Counted from the stretch's first letter, positions 17,225 to 25,991 are shown. The stretch is DNA of 54,865 bases from Pseudomonadota bacterium (GCA_030549795.1 JAUQQO010000014.1:1-54865); one strand, 5' to 3'. Translations and numbers: made by a program. The notes: a model not told the origin generated them from the letters alone.

Positions 17225-18424
17225 GTGGCCGAGACCCTGCTCGTCCTCAACGCCGGCAGCTCCTCGATCAAGTTCGAGCTGTTCGCGGTCGGCCCCGACG
17301 AGCGCCTCACGAGCCGCTTCGAAGGCCAGATCGAGGGCATCGGCGTTGCGCCGCACCTGATCGCCCAATCGCACACGGGCGAGCGCCTCGTCGACCGGCC
17401 GGTCCCCCTTACGCAGGCCCCCGACGTCGAGAGCGCCATGGCGGTGGTCGAGGCCTGGCTCGCCGAAGCCCTTCCCGCACCGCCCGTCGCCGTCGGCCAT
17501 CGCGTCGTGCACGGCGGCCCGCTCTATGCGGCGCCCATGGTAATCGACGCGGAAGTGCTCGCGCAGCTCGAGACCTTCGTTCCCCTCGCCCCCTTGCACC
17601 AGCCCAACAATCTCGCCCCGATCCGCGCGCTCTTGCGCGCCCACCCCGAGCTTTTCCAGGTCGCCTGTTTCGATACCGCCTTCCATCGCGGCCATCCGCC
17701 GCTCGCCGACCGCTTCGCTCTGCCCGAAACGCTGTGGGCGGAAGGGGTGCGCCGCTACGGCTTCCACGGCCTTTCCTACGAATCCATCGCCTCGCGGCTG
17801 CCCGAGATCGCACCCGAGATCGCCCAAAAAAAGGTGATCGTGGCGCATCTCGGTTCGGGCTGCTCGATGTGCGCGCTTGAAGGCGGCCGCAGCATCGAAA
17901 GTACCATGGGCTTTACCGCCCTCGACGGCCTGCCGATGGGCACCCGCCCCGGGCAGCTCGACGCTGGGGTGGTGCTCTATCTTCTTTCCGCCAAGGGTAT
18001 GGACCTACAGGCGGTGGAGCACTTCTTGTACCACGAATGCGGCCTTAAAGGACTTTCGGGCATCTCCAATGACGTGCGGGTTCTGCTCGAAAGCACGGAT
18101 CCGCGCGCCGCTTTCGCGCTCGAGTTCTTCGTTTACAAGATCGCCCAGATGACCGGCTGGCTCGTAGCCGCCCTCGAAGGGCTGGACGGGTTCGTCTTCA
18201 CCGCCGGCATCGGAGAGAATTCGCCCACCATCCGCGCGGCGGTCGCCCACCGCTTGCGCTGGCTCGGCATGGAGCTCGATCCCGAGGCCAACGCCCAGCA
18301 CGGGCCGCTCATCTCGGCAAAAGGCGCGCGCATCCGCACCTATGTGATCCCCACCGACGAAGAGCTCGTGATCGCGCGCCATACGCTTGCGCTTTTGCGC
18401 AAAAGCCAAGGGTCTGCGCCGTGA
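17225..18424 (+). CDS. ackA: Acetate/propionate family kinase
   Basis: Converts acyl phosphate plus ADP to the free acid plus ATP, working with the upstream Pta domain. The 399-residue protein has the ASKHA-fold N-terminal motif VLNAGSSSIKFELF. It also has the catalytic region GHRVVHGG, FDTAFHRG, a phosphate-binding LGSGCSMCA segment and the C-terminal AGIGENSP motif, at the usual family length. GTG at 17225 follows the previous stop by four bases. Its own stop overlaps the next start (GTGA). Butyrate or other short acids are possible substrates given the Ptb-like partner. Confidence 0.9.
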   Translation: MAETLLVLNAGSSSIKFELFAVGPDERLTSRFEGQIEGIGVAPHLIAQSHTGERLVDRPVPLTQAPDVESAMAVVEAWLAEALPAPPVAVGHRVVHGGPLYAAPMVIDAEVLAQLETFVPLAPLHQPNNLAPIRALLRAHPELFQVACFDTAFHRGHPPLADRFALPETLWAEGVRRYGFHGLSYESIASRLPEIAPEIAQKKVIVAHLGSGCSMCALEGGRSIESTMGFTALDGLPMGTRPGQLDAGVVLYLLSAKGMDLQAVEHFLYHECGLKGLSGISNDVRVLLESTDPRAAFALEFFVYKIAQMTGWLVAALEGLDGFVFTAGIGENSPTIRAAVAHRLRWLGMELDPEANAQHGPLISAKGARIRTYVIPTDEELVIARHTLALLRKSQGSAP

Positions 18425-19200
18425 TCGACGCCGCCCGCACCCGTCTCGATGGGAAGCTCGGCCTTATAACCGGAATCGCCAACGAACAGTCGATCGCCTG
18501 GGGCTGTGCTAAGGCCTTCCGCGGCCTCGGCGCGACCCTCGCCGTTACCTACCTCAACGACAAGGCCAAGCCCTTTGTGGAGCCGCTCGCGCGCCAACTC
18601 GAAGCCCCGATCCTGATGCCGCTCGACTTGCGCGTGCCGGGTCAACTCGAGGCCGTCTTCTCCCGCATCGAACGCGAATGGGGCCGGCTCGATTTCGTGC
18701 TGCACTCCATCGCCTATGCACCCAAAGAGGATCTCCAAGGCCGGGTCGTGGACTGTTCGAAGGAAGGGTTTCTGTTGGCCATGGAGATCTCCTGCTGGTC
18801 GTTCATCCGCATGGCCAAGCTCGCCGAGCCGCTCATGACCCAGGGTGGAGCTCTTTTTTGCATGACCTATTACGGCTCGCAGATGGTGGTCGAGCACTAT
18901 GGCATCATGGGGCCAGTGAAGGCGGCGCTCGAGAGCGCAACGCGTTATCTTGCCGCCGAACTCGGGCCCAAGGGCATTCGCGTGCACGCCATCTCGCCGG
19001 GGCCGCTGCACACTCGTGCCGCCTCCGGCATTCCCGAGTTCGACGAGCTGTTGCACAAGGCACAGGCCAAGGCCCCGGTGCGCAGTCTCGTCTCGATCGA
19101 CGATGTCGGGCTCGCCACCGCCTATCTCGCCACCGATGCGGCGCGCTTGATCACCGGCAACGTCGTCTACGTCGACGGCGGCTATCACATCATCGATTAA
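18421..19200 (+). CDS. fabI: Enoyl-[acyl-carrier-protein] reductase (NADH), FabI type
   Basis: Performs the last reduction step of each fatty-acid elongation cycle. The 259-residue protein has the FabI cofactor motif GIANEQSIAWG instead of the usual GxxxGxG. It also has HSIAYAPKEDL and an active site with the wide Tyr-(6)-Lys spacing, in YGIMGPVKAALE. The C-terminal ITGNVVYVDGGYHI closes the SDR fold. The GTG start overlaps the ackA stop by 4 bp, so it is translationally coupled to the acyl phosphate genes. It may be a second, operon-specific FabI rather than the main housekeeping copy; the window cannot show whether another copy exists. Confidence 0.9.
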   Translation: MIDAARTRLDGKLGLITGIANEQSIAWGCAKAFRGLGATLAVTYLNDKAKPFVEPLARQLEAPILMPLDLRVPGQLEAVFSRIEREWGRLDFVLHSIAYAPKEDLQGRVVDCSKEGFLLAMEISCWSFIRMAKLAEPLMTQGGALFCMTYYGSQMVVEHYGIMGPVKAALESATRYLAAELGPKGIRVHAISPGPLHTRAASGIPEFDELLHKAQAKAPVRSLVSIDDVGLATAYLATDAARLITGNVVYVDGGYHIID

Positions 19201-19277
19201 GGCTCTGCGCGGGGCGCCCTTGCTCGCCCTTTTGCGACTCTTTAAGCCGGGTCGGGCAGGAACAAAGGGGGGCAGCG

Positions 19278-20066
19278 ATGGCGCTCGTCGACAGCATGCG
19301 GCCAAAGCCGGGCCTTAAGGTGCTCATTACCGCAGGTGCGTCGGGAATCGGTGCGGTGATCGCCCGCGCCTTCGCCGAAGCCGAGGCCAAGGTCCACATC
19401 TGCGACATCGACGGCGCAGCACTCGCGCGCTTTTGCGATGCTCACCCCCAGATCACCGGCAGCCTGTGCGACGTCGCTGTGGATGCGCAGGTCGACGCGC
19501 TCTTCGCCGAGGTCGAAGCGCGCCTGGGCGGGCTCGATGTGCTCGTCAACAACGCCGGCATCGCGGGGCCGACGGCCGGGGTGGCGGAGATCGACCCGGC
19601 GGATTGGCGACGGACCTTGGATGTGAACATTACCGGAATGTTCTTGTGTACCCGAAAGGCGGTACCGCTCCTTCGAAAGTCGCAAGAAAAGGTCATCATC
19701 AACCTTTCCTCGGTAGCCGGCCGGCTGGGCTACGCCTTTCGTACAGCCTATGCTGCTTCCAAGTGGGCGGTCGTGGGCTTTACCCAGAGTCTCGCCAAGG
19801 AGCTCGGCCCCGAGGGATTCCGGGTCAACGCCATCCTCCCCGGGGTGGTGCGCGGCGAGCGCATCGAGCGCGTCTTCGCGGCCCGCGCCCAGGCCCTCGG
19901 CCTTCCGGTCGATGCGGTGCGCCAGAGTTACCTCGAGAAAGTGTCGCTGCGGCGCATGGTCGAGCCCGAGGACATCGCCGCCATGGCACTCTTTTTGTGT
20001 TCACCCGCCGGCCGCAACGTCACCGGCCAGGCGCTTTCGGTGTGCGCCGGCACCGAGACGATCTAA
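19278..20066 (+). CDS. SDR family oxidoreductase
   Basis: A classical short-chain dehydrogenase (262 residues). It has cofactor motif AGASGIG, NNAGIAGP, active-site serine in NLSSVAG and catalytic YAASK, so the full catalytic set is intact. An Asp in CDID after the second strand favours NAD(H). I chose the ATG at 19278, preceded by AAAGGGGGGC; the longer upstream frame overlaps fabI and is not protein-like. It is the last gene of the MaoC-Pta/ackA/fabI run, 77 bp after fabI. A hydroxyacyl or similar substrate is plausible from context. Its TAA stop interleaves with the TAG of the convergent rlmE. Confidence 0.85.
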   Translation: MALVDSMRPKPGLKVLITAGASGIGAVIARAFAEAEAKVHICDIDGAALARFCDAHPQITGSLCDVAVDAQVDALFAEVEARLGGLDVLVNNAGIAGPTAGVAEIDPADWRRTLDVNITGMFLCTRKAVPLLRKSQEKVIINLSSVAGRLGYAFRTAYAASKWAVVGFTQSLAKELGPEGFRVNAILPGVVRGERIERVFAARAQALGLPVDAVRQSYLEKVSLRRMVEPEDIAAMALFLCSPAGRNVTGQALSVCAGTETI

Positions 20067-20731
20067 CCTTCGGCCGCAGGCTTCGGATTTGGCCCACCAA
20101 AGCCCGTGAGCAAAAGATAGATCTCCGAGGATTCGGCGCGGGTGGCGGCCGGGCGGATGAGACGATAGCCGGCGAAGAGCGGGCGGGCGCGGGCGAGAAC
20201 CGCCGCTTCCGCTCCTTTGAGCAGTTTGAGAAGACAGGCCCCGCCCGGGCGCAGCACAGCTTCGAGCAGCTCCACCACCGCCTCGGCCAAAGCCTCGCTC
20301 TTGAGCCGGTCGACGGCGCGCAGCCCCGTCGTATTCGGTGCCGCATCCGACAAGACGACATCCGCCGGACCGCCCAAACGCGCGCGCAATTGCTCTTGCA
20401 CCGCCGGATCGGTGAAGTCGCCCTGCACGAACTCGGCCCCCGGCACCGGCGCCATCTCAAGGAGATCGCAAGCCACCACCCGACAGCCCTTGCGCACCGC
20501 ATATTGCGTCCAGCTCCCGGGGGCGGCACCGAGATCCAAAACCGCTTGTCCCTTGCGCAACAGCCCGAAGCGGCGGTCGATCTCCTCCAGCTTGAACACC
20601 GAGCGGGCGCGAAAGCCGCGCTTTTTGGCTTCGGCTACGAACCGATCGGCGAGCTGACGCTCGAGCCAGCGGATCTGGGCGGCAGTGCGACCGGCTTTGG
20701 CGCGCAGCCGCGGCTTTCGCTCCATGGGCAT
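20063..20731 (-). CDS. rlmE: 23S rRNA (uridine-2'-O-)-methyltransferase RlmE (FtsJ/RrmJ)
   Basis: Methylates the 2'-O of U2552 in 23S rRNA during late 50S assembly. The 222-residue protein has the FtsJ fold markers: SAM-binding LDLGAAPGSWTQ, VVLSDAAPNTTG and LLKLLKG, supplying the family's Asp/Lys catalytic residues. An early Lys lies in ARSVFKLEEID. The Lys/Arg-rich N-terminus suits rRNA binding. It starts 10 bp after the ppx-family gene and forms a two-gene operon, an arrangement common in alphaproteobacteria. MPMERK gives two possible ATG starts 6 bp apart. Confidence 0.92.
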   Translation of the reverse strand: MPMERKPRLRAKAGRTAAQIRWLERQLADRFVAEAKKRGFRARSVFKLEEIDRRFGLLRKGQAVLDLGAAPGSWTQYAVRKGCRVVACDLLEMAPVPGAEFVQGDFTDPAVQEQLRARLGGPADVVLSDAAPNTTGLRAVDRLKSEALAEAVVELLEAVLRPGGACLLKLLKGAEAAVLARARPLFAGYRLIRPAATRAESSEIYLLLTGFGGPNPKPAAEG

Positions 20732-20741
20732 GGGCGCCCGC

Positions 20742-21776
20742 TCACGCCGCTACCGCGCGCGGCCGCAAGGCATCGGCCAAAGACGCCCCCATAAGCGCCG
20801 CGATGATCCCCTCGCGCAAGCCGCGGTCGGCGACCTTGAGCGTTTCGACCGGAACGATGCGGTGGAGGGCCTCAAGGATCGCACAGCCGGCCACGACCAG
20901 ATCGGCGCGGCCGCGGCCGATGCAGGGATGGGCGGCGCGGGCGAGATTGTCCGCCGCGCGCAGCTGCGCTGCGACATGGTGGATGGTGGCGAAGGGCAAC
21001 AAGAGCCCGTCGACACGGTTGCGGTCGTAGCGCCGAAGGCCGATGGCGAGCGCAGCGAGCGTGGTCACCGTGCCCGAGGTGCCGAGCATCTCGAGCCGCC
21101 CCTCGTCCTCGGCGCCGCGCAGGCGCGGCAGCGCCAGGCGCGCGAAGGCGGAATGGACCGCATCGACCATACGCGCATAAGTGGCTTCGTCGACATCGCG
21201 CCCGAAGGTCTCGGCGAGCGTCACGACGCCCAAGGGCAAGGAAAAGGCGATCCCGGGCTCGCCCTGCTCAGCGCAGGCGTCGCGTTCGAGCCACAAAAGG
21301 TCGGTCGAGCCGCCGCCGATATCGAGCACGAGCAGGCGATCGGCATCGGGATCGGCGAGCGGCAAACAGCCGAGCATGGCCAGCCGCGCCTCTTCCTCGG
21401 GGCTCACGATCTCGAGTTCGAGGCCGGTCACCTTGCGCACACGGTGGGCGAACTCGGCCCCGTTGACAGCACGGCGGCAGGCCTCGGTGGCGACGCAGCG
21501 CACGACCGCACAGTGGTGGCGGGCGATGATCCGGGCGCACACCTTAAGGGCCGAAAGCGTGCGCGCCATGGCGGCTTCCGAGAGCCGGGCGTGACGCGAG
21601 AGCCCCTCGCCCAGCCGCGTGATGCGGGCGAAGCTGTCGACCACGACGAAACCGTCTTCGACCAGCTCGGCGACGAGCAGACGGCAGTTGTTGGTCCCGA
21701 GATCGAGCGCCGCTACGCGATCGCCCGGTGCGAGGGGCGCGCGAGTCCGCAGGGACATCGTCGGCAGACGGTGCAT
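20742..21776 (-). CDS. Ppx/GppA family exopolyphosphatase/pppGpp phosphatase
   Basis: Hydrolyses terminal phosphate from polyphosphate or pppGpp. The 344-residue protein has the ASKHA-fold phosphate-1 motif DLGTNNCRLLVAE and catalytic Glu in the VATEACRRA segment. The phosphate-2 loop is LDIGGGSTDLLWLE, and a late C-terminal segment ends the domain at about residue 340. It lacks the C-terminal HD-like extension of E. coli Ppx, which is normal for the shorter alphaproteobacterial form. Start ATG at 21776; an internal Met at residue 7 is an alternative. It precedes rlmE by 10 bp on the same strand. Confidence 0.87.
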   Translation of the reverse strand: MHRLPTMSLRTRAPLAPGDRVAALDLGTNNCRLLVAELVEDGFVVVDSFARITRLGEGLSRHARLSEAAMARTLSALKVCARIIARHHCAVVRCVATEACRRAVNGAEFAHRVRKVTGLELEIVSPEEEARLAMLGCLPLADPDADRLLVLDIGGGSTDLLWLERDACAEQGEPGIAFSLPLGVVTLAETFGRDVDEATYARMVDAVHSAFARLALPRLRGAEDEGRLEMLGTSGTVTTLAALAIGLRRYDRNRVDGLLLPFATIHHVAAQLRAADNLARAAHPCIGRGRADLVVAGCAILEALHRIVPVETLKVADRGLREGIIAALMGASLADALRPRAVAA

Positions 21777-21936
21777 GGGCGGGCTGTAGACGAAACCGAG
21801 CCGTCACTCTACCGTCGCCGACCCGTGATGCAAGGTGAGGGGTCAGCCGCACCGGTGCGCGGCTTGTCGGCTGCGCATCGGATTGCTAACCGCGAGCCGT
21901 GAGCGCGTTAGGCCAGCGGTTGCAGGAGATGTGAGG

Positions 21937-22176
21937 ATGAGCGAACCGGTGGTCCCGCAGAAGGCGCCCTACCGGGTCGAGGTCGAAGCCGGGAAGACCT
22001 ATTGGTGGTGCGCCTGCGGGCGCAGCGCCAACCAACCCTTCTGCGACGGCTCGCACAAGGGTACCGGTTTCGCTCCGATCAAGCACGTCGCCACGGCAAG
22101 CGGCCCCGTCTTTTTCTGCGGCTGCAAGCACAGCGCGCGCGCACCTCTGTGCGACGGGACGCACAAGAGCCTGTGA
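21937..22176 (+). CDS. CDGSH iron-sulfur domain protein (tandem motif)
   Basis: A 79-residue protein with two copies of the CDGSH 2Fe-2S binding motif. The first is C-x-C-x6-PFCDGSH, about residues 27-42. The second is C-x-C-x6-PLCDGTH, near the C-terminus. This is the bacterial mitoNEET-like tandem type, with each cluster bound by three Cys and one His. ATG at 21937 follows an AGGAG-containing stretch; the longer upstream frame is unlikely. The gene runs divergently from ppx, and its stop overlaps the GTG start of the next gene. A role in iron-sulfur or redox balance is known for the family in general; a specific one cannot be given here. Confidence 0.88.
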   Translation: MSEPVVPQKAPYRVEVEAGKTYWWCACGRSANQPFCDGSHKGTGFAPIKHVATASGPVFFCGCKHSARAPLCDGTHKSL

Positions 22177-22691
22177 AGGCCGCGGTGCGGGCGTCGGCCG
22201 GCGCGCTTGTGCTCGCTCTTTGCGCCTGTGCCGCCACACCGTCGGCCCCACCGCCTTGTCCGCGACCGGCGATCGTCGACGGGGCGCAAACAGTAGAGGG
22301 CCGCAACGGTCCCGCGCCCACCGATATCCGCTTCCGCGCCACCATGACCGGGTTCGGCGGCGGGTGCCGCTACGAGGGAGGCGATGTCGTGCTCGTTTAT
22401 GCGCTCGATATCGCCCTCGTCCCCGGTCCGGCAGCGATGCAGGAAAGCGCGCCCGTCTCCCTGCCCTGGTTCGTGGCAGTCGCCGATCCCACCGGCACGA
22501 TCGTCGACAAGCAACTGTTCGAGCTGCGCAGCGAGGCGCCGCTGCCGGGACGTCCCAAGCTGGTGGTGGAGCGGTTGGAGCAGCGCATCCGCGGCGTGAG
22601 CCCGGCGGAAGGGCCGGGGTGGCGGATCTATTTCGGCTTCGAGCTCGATCCCGAAGAGGCGCGAGCCCGGCTGCGCACCCGCCCGCGCTGA
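22173..22691 (+). CDS. Putative lipoprotein, conserved hypothetical
   Basis: A 172-residue protein starting at GTG 22173, overlapping the stop of the CDGSH gene (GTGA). The N-terminus is a lipoprotein signal (hydrophobic ALVLALCAC with lipobox Cys, then a Pro-rich CPRP segment). The mature part is beta-rich, with TMTGFGGGCRYEG and a SLPWFVAVADPTG segment, and probably faces the periplasm. I do not recognise an assigned function; similar small lipoproteins occur in alphaproteobacteria. The long frame upstream of the GTG lies in another frame of the CDGSH gene and should be ignored. Confidence 0.65.
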   Translation: MKAAVRASAGALVLALCACAATPSAPPPCPRPAIVDGAQTVEGRNGPAPTDIRFRATMTGFGGGCRYEGGDVVLVYALDIALVPGPAAMQESAPVSLPWFVAVADPTGTIVDKQLFELRSEAPLPGRPKLVVERLEQRIRGVSPAEGPGWRIYFGFELDPEEARARLRTRPR

Positions 22692-22789
22692 CGCGGCGCG
22701 GCCATGCGGCGCTGCGCTGGCACAACCGCCACGCGCTGCGTAAACCCGAACGCGTCCTGTGATGGGCACGAGGCCAAAAGGAGAGCGCG

Positions 22790-23233
22790 ATGCGCTATCT
22801 GCACACCATGATCCGGGTGAGCGACCTCGACCAGTCGCTCAAGTTCTTTTGCGATCTCTTGGGCATGCGCGAGGTACGGCGGGTCGTGAACGAAAAGGGG
22901 CGCTACACGCTCGTGTTCCTGGCTGCCCCCGACGACCAGCTCACCGGACCCGAGAATCGCAAGTCTCCGCTTCTCGAGCTCACCTATAATTGGGACCCCG
23001 AAGTCTATACGGGTGGACGCAACTTCGGTCATCTAGCCTATGAGGTCGATGACATCTATGCGCTCTGCCAAAAGCTCATGGACGCCGGGGTGACCATCAA
23101 CCGCCCGCCGCGCGACGGCAACATGGCCTTCATCAAGACCCCGGACGGCATCTCGATCGAGCTCTTGCAGAAAGGCGAACCCAAGCCGCCCATGGAGCCC
23201 TGGGTGTCGATGCCCAACGTGGGGACGTGGTAA
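22790..23233 (+). CDS. gloA: Lactoylglutathione lyase (glyoxalase I)
   Basis: Converts the methylglyoxal-glutathione hemithioacetal to S-lactoylglutathione. The 147-residue protein has the two beta-alpha-beta-beta-beta modules of the VOC fold with the four metal ligands: His in LHTMIRV, Glu in LLELTYNW, His in FGHLAY and Glu in SIELLQKG. The [10 protein letters not shown] segment matches Ni-type bacterial enzymes. Start ATG at 22790, preceded by AAAGGAGAG. It lies 98 bp after the lipoprotein gene. Its stop is 3 bp from the end of the convergent DUF429-like gene. Confidence 0.92.
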   Translation: MRYLHTMIRVSDLDQSLKFFCDLLGMREVRRVVNEKGRYTLVFLAAPDDQLTGPENRKSPLLELTYNWDPEVYTGGRNFGHLAYEVDDIYALCQKLMDAGVTINRPPRDGNMAFIKTPDGISIELLQKGEPKPPMEPWVSMPNVGTW

Positions 23234-23236
23234 ACT

Positions 23237-24112
23237 TCAGGCGACGAGGCCGAGGATCCAACCCTCGACCGTCCGCACCACTTCCAAGTCCGGCTCTCCG
23301 CTCGGAAGCGCGCCAACGAGCACGGCAAGAGCGAGAAGGCAGCCCATGAGCGCATCGAAGCCGTGCTCGCCGGTGCGCGGGAAGCCCTCCTCGAGCTCGC
23401 GTTCGAGCCCGGGGTCGAAGGCGGCGCCGAGATCGCGGGCCCGCTCTTTAAGCGCAGGCGCGAGCGCGGCGCGCGCCGGCCGGAGCCGCTTGGCAAGACG
23501 CGGAAGCGCCAACAGACGGCGGGCGAGCGTCGGATAGGTCTCGGCCACGACGGGTCGTCCGGCGCCCATAAGCTCCGCGAGCGGGCCGTCGAACGGCCAC
23601 AGCGCCACCTCCGCGAGGTGCGGCCGCAACAGCTCGTGCCACAGTGAAAGCGCCGCCTTGCCGCACTGGCCGGGCCCGAGCGTCCAAAAGAGCGCATGCG
23701 CGCCCACGCGCCGGTCGCATTCGCGCAACAGCGCCTCAAAGCACCCCAAACCGAGCCCTTCGAGCAGCTGCGCGCGCGTGGCTCCGCCCGGCCGGGCGGG
23801 ATAGAAGGGGCGGGCCAAGCTCGGCCGGTCCGGTGGCGCGATGGGCTCGAACAACGGGTCATCGGGGCCGAGATCGGCGAGGAAAGCGCGAAAGGAGCGG
23901 ATGCCGCGGGCGCGGGCGTAAGCCCGCGGCAGACCGATGGGCGCATCGACCGCAAACAGCGTTCCCGGTGCACGCAGCCATGCGCGCGCGCGCCGCGGAT
24001 CGCCCAGCGAAAGCGTGAAGCCGCGCCCGTGCGGTGCGGCGAGGACGAGCGCGCGCCGGGACGGCGCCTGCGACCAATCCGCGTGCAGGATGCGCTGCGC
24101 TGCGCACCTCAC
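23237..24112 (-). CDS. Conserved hypothetical protein, DUF429-like (RNase H fold suspected)
   Basis: A 291-residue protein. The early ADWSQAPSRR, a VDAPIGLPRAYA segment, ETYPTLARRLL and a late EHGFDALMGCLLAL fit the pattern of DUF429-type predicted nucleases (acidic residues around an RNase H-like core). The similarity is weak by eye. Its start overlaps the stop of the DUF1194 gene by 4 bp (24109-24112), so the two are likely co-expressed. No signal peptide, so probably cytoplasmic. Function unknown. Confidence 0.55.
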   Translation of the reverse strand: MRCAAQRILHADWSQAPSRRALVLAAPHGRGFTLSLGDPRRARAWLRAPGTLFAVDAPIGLPRAYARARGIRSFRAFLADLGPDDPLFEPIAPPDRPSLARPFYPARPGGATRAQLLEGLGLGCFEALLRECDRRVGAHALFWTLGPGQCGKAALSLWHELLRPHLAEVALWPFDGPLAELMGAGRPVVAETYPTLARRLLALPRLAKRLRPARAALAPALKERARDLGAAFDPGLERELEEGFPRTGEHGFDALMGCLLALAVLVGALPSGEPDLEVVRTVEGWILGLVA

Positions 24113-24849
24113 CGATCGATGCGCGCCACCCGACGGGGCCCGTCGGTGCCGGCGATCTCGCGCACGAGCTTGGCGAGCACCGCACGGCGAAAATCGTCGA
24201 AGTCGTTGGCCACGACCATAAAGGATCCCGGTCCGCCGATCACCCAGCGCTCGTAATAGTCATCGAGCGCGAGCTGGCGCGGGGTCGGCATGCCGAACGG
24301 CTGCGGCCGATCGTTGAGGATCGGAAGTCCGTTGATCACGATCCCCTTCTCGAGCGCTTCCCAGCGCGCATCCTCCACCGGACGGCCGTTGTTGTTGGTG
24401 CCGTCACCCGAAATGTCGATGACCTTGCGATCGCCATCGAAGCCGTTGTCGTCGAACAGCCGCGCCGCGAAGTCGATCGCGCCTGAGATCGAGGTCCAGC
24501 GGCCGCGGCCGATGGGCGCTTCCGCGAGCATGTCGGCCATGCGCGCGCAAGCCTCGGGCCCATCTAAGAGCGTCCAGGGAACGACCACCTGCTGCCAACC
24601 GGCACCCGCCCATTCGATGTAGGTGACGGCGATGCGCCGGTGCGCGCCCTGTTCGATGGCACGGTGCACGAGCGGATCGCGGAACGCCTCGATGTAACCC
24701 TGGCGCTGCTGGTTGGCCTCGATGTCATCCACGCTGCCGGAGACGTCGACGGCGAGCACGAGTTCGAGGTCGACCGGCAGTTCCGCGGCTGCGACGGCAG
24801 AGAATGCAGCGACGAGGAGAACCGCGCTGAATGCCGATCTGCCGCGCAT
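24109..24849 (-). CDS. DUF1194 domain protein, secreted von Willebrand factor A-like
   Basis: A 246-residue exported protein. Start chosen at the ATG of 24849, which gives a clean signal peptide (MRGRSAFSAVLLVAAFSAVAA). The longer in-frame extension to 25074 is Arg/Pro-rich and has none. The mature part opens with the VWFA metal-site motif DVSGSVDD, then has a conserved DISGDGTNNNGRPVEDAR segment and an IGGPGSFMVVANDF end, matching DUF1194. VWFA domains bind a divalent metal and partner proteins; the periplasmic role is unknown. It overlaps by 4 bp with the DUF429-like gene downstream. Confidence 0.82.
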   Translation of the reverse strand: MRGRSAFSAVLLVAAFSAVAAAELPVDLELVLAVDVSGSVDDIEANQQRQGYIEAFRDPLVHRAIEQGAHRRIAVTYIEWAGAGWQQVVVPWTLLDGPEACARMADMLAEAPIGRGRWTSISGAIDFAARLFDDNGFDGDRKVIDISGDGTNNNGRPVEDARWEALEKGIVINGLPILNDRPQPFGMPTPRQLALDDYYERWVIGGPGSFMVVANDFDDFRRAVLAKLVREIAGTDGPRRVARIDR

Positions 24850-24947
24850 GACCGCCCTTCCCCACGCCCCACGAGCCCTTGAGGAGGTTGACCGCAGCCG
24901 CGCGCGCAGGCAAGGGCTCACATGACGATTCTCTGTTGGACATAGTG

Positions 24948-25391
24948 ATGTTCGCCTACGCACGCCGCGCTGGAATCCCCGAGCCGGCGGCTCTGTTGGG
25001 CGCCGCCGGCCTTCTCCCCTTTTTGGCCGGCGCCTTGGGGGCTTGGGATACGGGCGCGCTCGGGGCGTGGGCACGCGGCGCTCTCCTCGCCTATGGTGCG
25101 GTCATCCTCTCCTTTTTGGGCGGGGTACATTGGGGCCTCGCCATGGCGGCAGGGCGCCCCTCCTGGCTGCGCTACGCGGCGAGCACGGTGCCGGCGTTGC
25201 TCGGCTGGCTTTCGCTTCTCCTTTCGGCACCACTGGGTTTCGTGCTTCTGGCGGCGAGCTTCGCTGCGCTCCTCGCCTTTGATCGCGCCGCGGTGCGCGC
25301 GGGCGAAGCCCCGGCGTGGTATCCGGCCCTGCGCTGGCCGCTCACCCTCGTCGTCGTCTTAAGCCTTCTGCTCGCGCTGATCGCCGCTTGA
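24948..25391 (+). CDS. DUF3429 domain membrane protein
   Basis: A 147-residue integral membrane protein with about five hydrophobic helices. Helix-forming segments include LLGAAGLLPFLAGALGAW, SFLGGVHWGLAM and LLGWLSLLLSAPLGFVLL, and the G-G-V-H-W-G motif is typical of DUF3429. I prefer the ATG at 24948; a GTG lies just before it and no ribosome-binding site is strong. It diverges from the DUF1194 gene across 98 bp. Its 3' end overlaps the convergent AhpD-like gene by 33 bp. Function unknown. Confidence 0.75.
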   Translation: MFAYARRAGIPEPAALLGAAGLLPFLAGALGAWDTGALGAWARGALLAYGAVILSFLGGVHWGLAMAAGRPSWLRYAASTVPALLGWLSLLLSAPLGFVLLAASFAALLAFDRAAVRAGEAPAWYPALRWPLTLVVVLSLLLALIAA

Positions 25392-25991
25392 GCCTTGCGA
25401 TCGTAAGGGGGTGCGCGCACGCGTGTGGTACTCGCGATTCGGCATCATGCCCACCGCCGAGGCCATACGGTTGCTCATGTTGAAGAAGGCGGCCACCGCT
25501 GCGATGTCCCAGATATCGCGGTCGGAAAAGCCCACGGCGCGCAAGGCCTCGCGGTCCGCCTCTTCGATGCGGTAGCTGGCCTCGGTGACCTTGACCGCGA
25601 AGTCGAGCATCGCGCGCTCGCGTGGCGAAAGCGGCGCGACGCGGTAGTTCATCACCAACATCTCGCCCAGTTCGGGATCGCCCGAGAGCTCTCTTACCGC
25701 GGCGCCATGCGCGACCAGGCAATAATAACAACGGTTTACCGAGGAAACTACCACCGCAATCATCTCACGCTCGAGCTTCGAGAGCCCCGATTCGCCGAGC
25801 ATGAGCTCGTTATACATGGTAGTGAAGCCTAAGAGCTTCTTGTCGTCGAAGCTGTAGGCTTTGATGACGTTGGGGACGAGGCCGAGCTTCTCGCTGCATT
25901 TGTCCCAATAGCGCCCCGTTGCCTCCGACACTTCTGCCCGCGTGGGCACAGGCACTCCGCGCAGAGCATGGACGTGATCGGGTTGCGGCAT
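25359..25991 (-). CDS. Peroxidase-related protein, AhpD/carboxymuconolactone decarboxylase family
   Basis: A 210-residue all-helical protein with the AhpD redox motif C88-Y-Y-C91-x3-H95, supporting peroxide reduction or thiol chemistry. SKLEREMIAVVVSSVNRCYYC and the later IAAVAAFFNMSNRMASA segment match the peroxidase-related subgroup. I chose the ATG at 25991; the much longer frame to 26444 runs antisense-like through the PhoX gene in another frame and is Arg/Gly-rich. It follows the phoX terminator, so it likely has its own promoter. Its last 33 bp overlap the DUF3429 gene on the other strand. Confidence 0.83.
   Translation of the reverse strand: MPQPDHVHALRGVPVPTRAEVSEATGRYWDKCSEKLGLVPNVIKAYSFDDKKLLGFTTMYNELMLGESGLSKLEREMIAVVVSSVNRCYYCLVAHGAAVRELSGDPELGEMLVMNYRVAPLSPRERAMLDFAVKVTEASYRIEEADREALRAVGFSDRDIWDIAAVAAFFNMSNRMASAVGMMPNREYHTRARTPLRSQGSSGDQREQKA

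Noticed and set aside
15310-17439. 709-codon open frame on the minus strand
   Set aside because: Antisense to the ATPase end, hypothetical gene and MaoC-Pta gene, which have clear conserved motifs in the plus frame.
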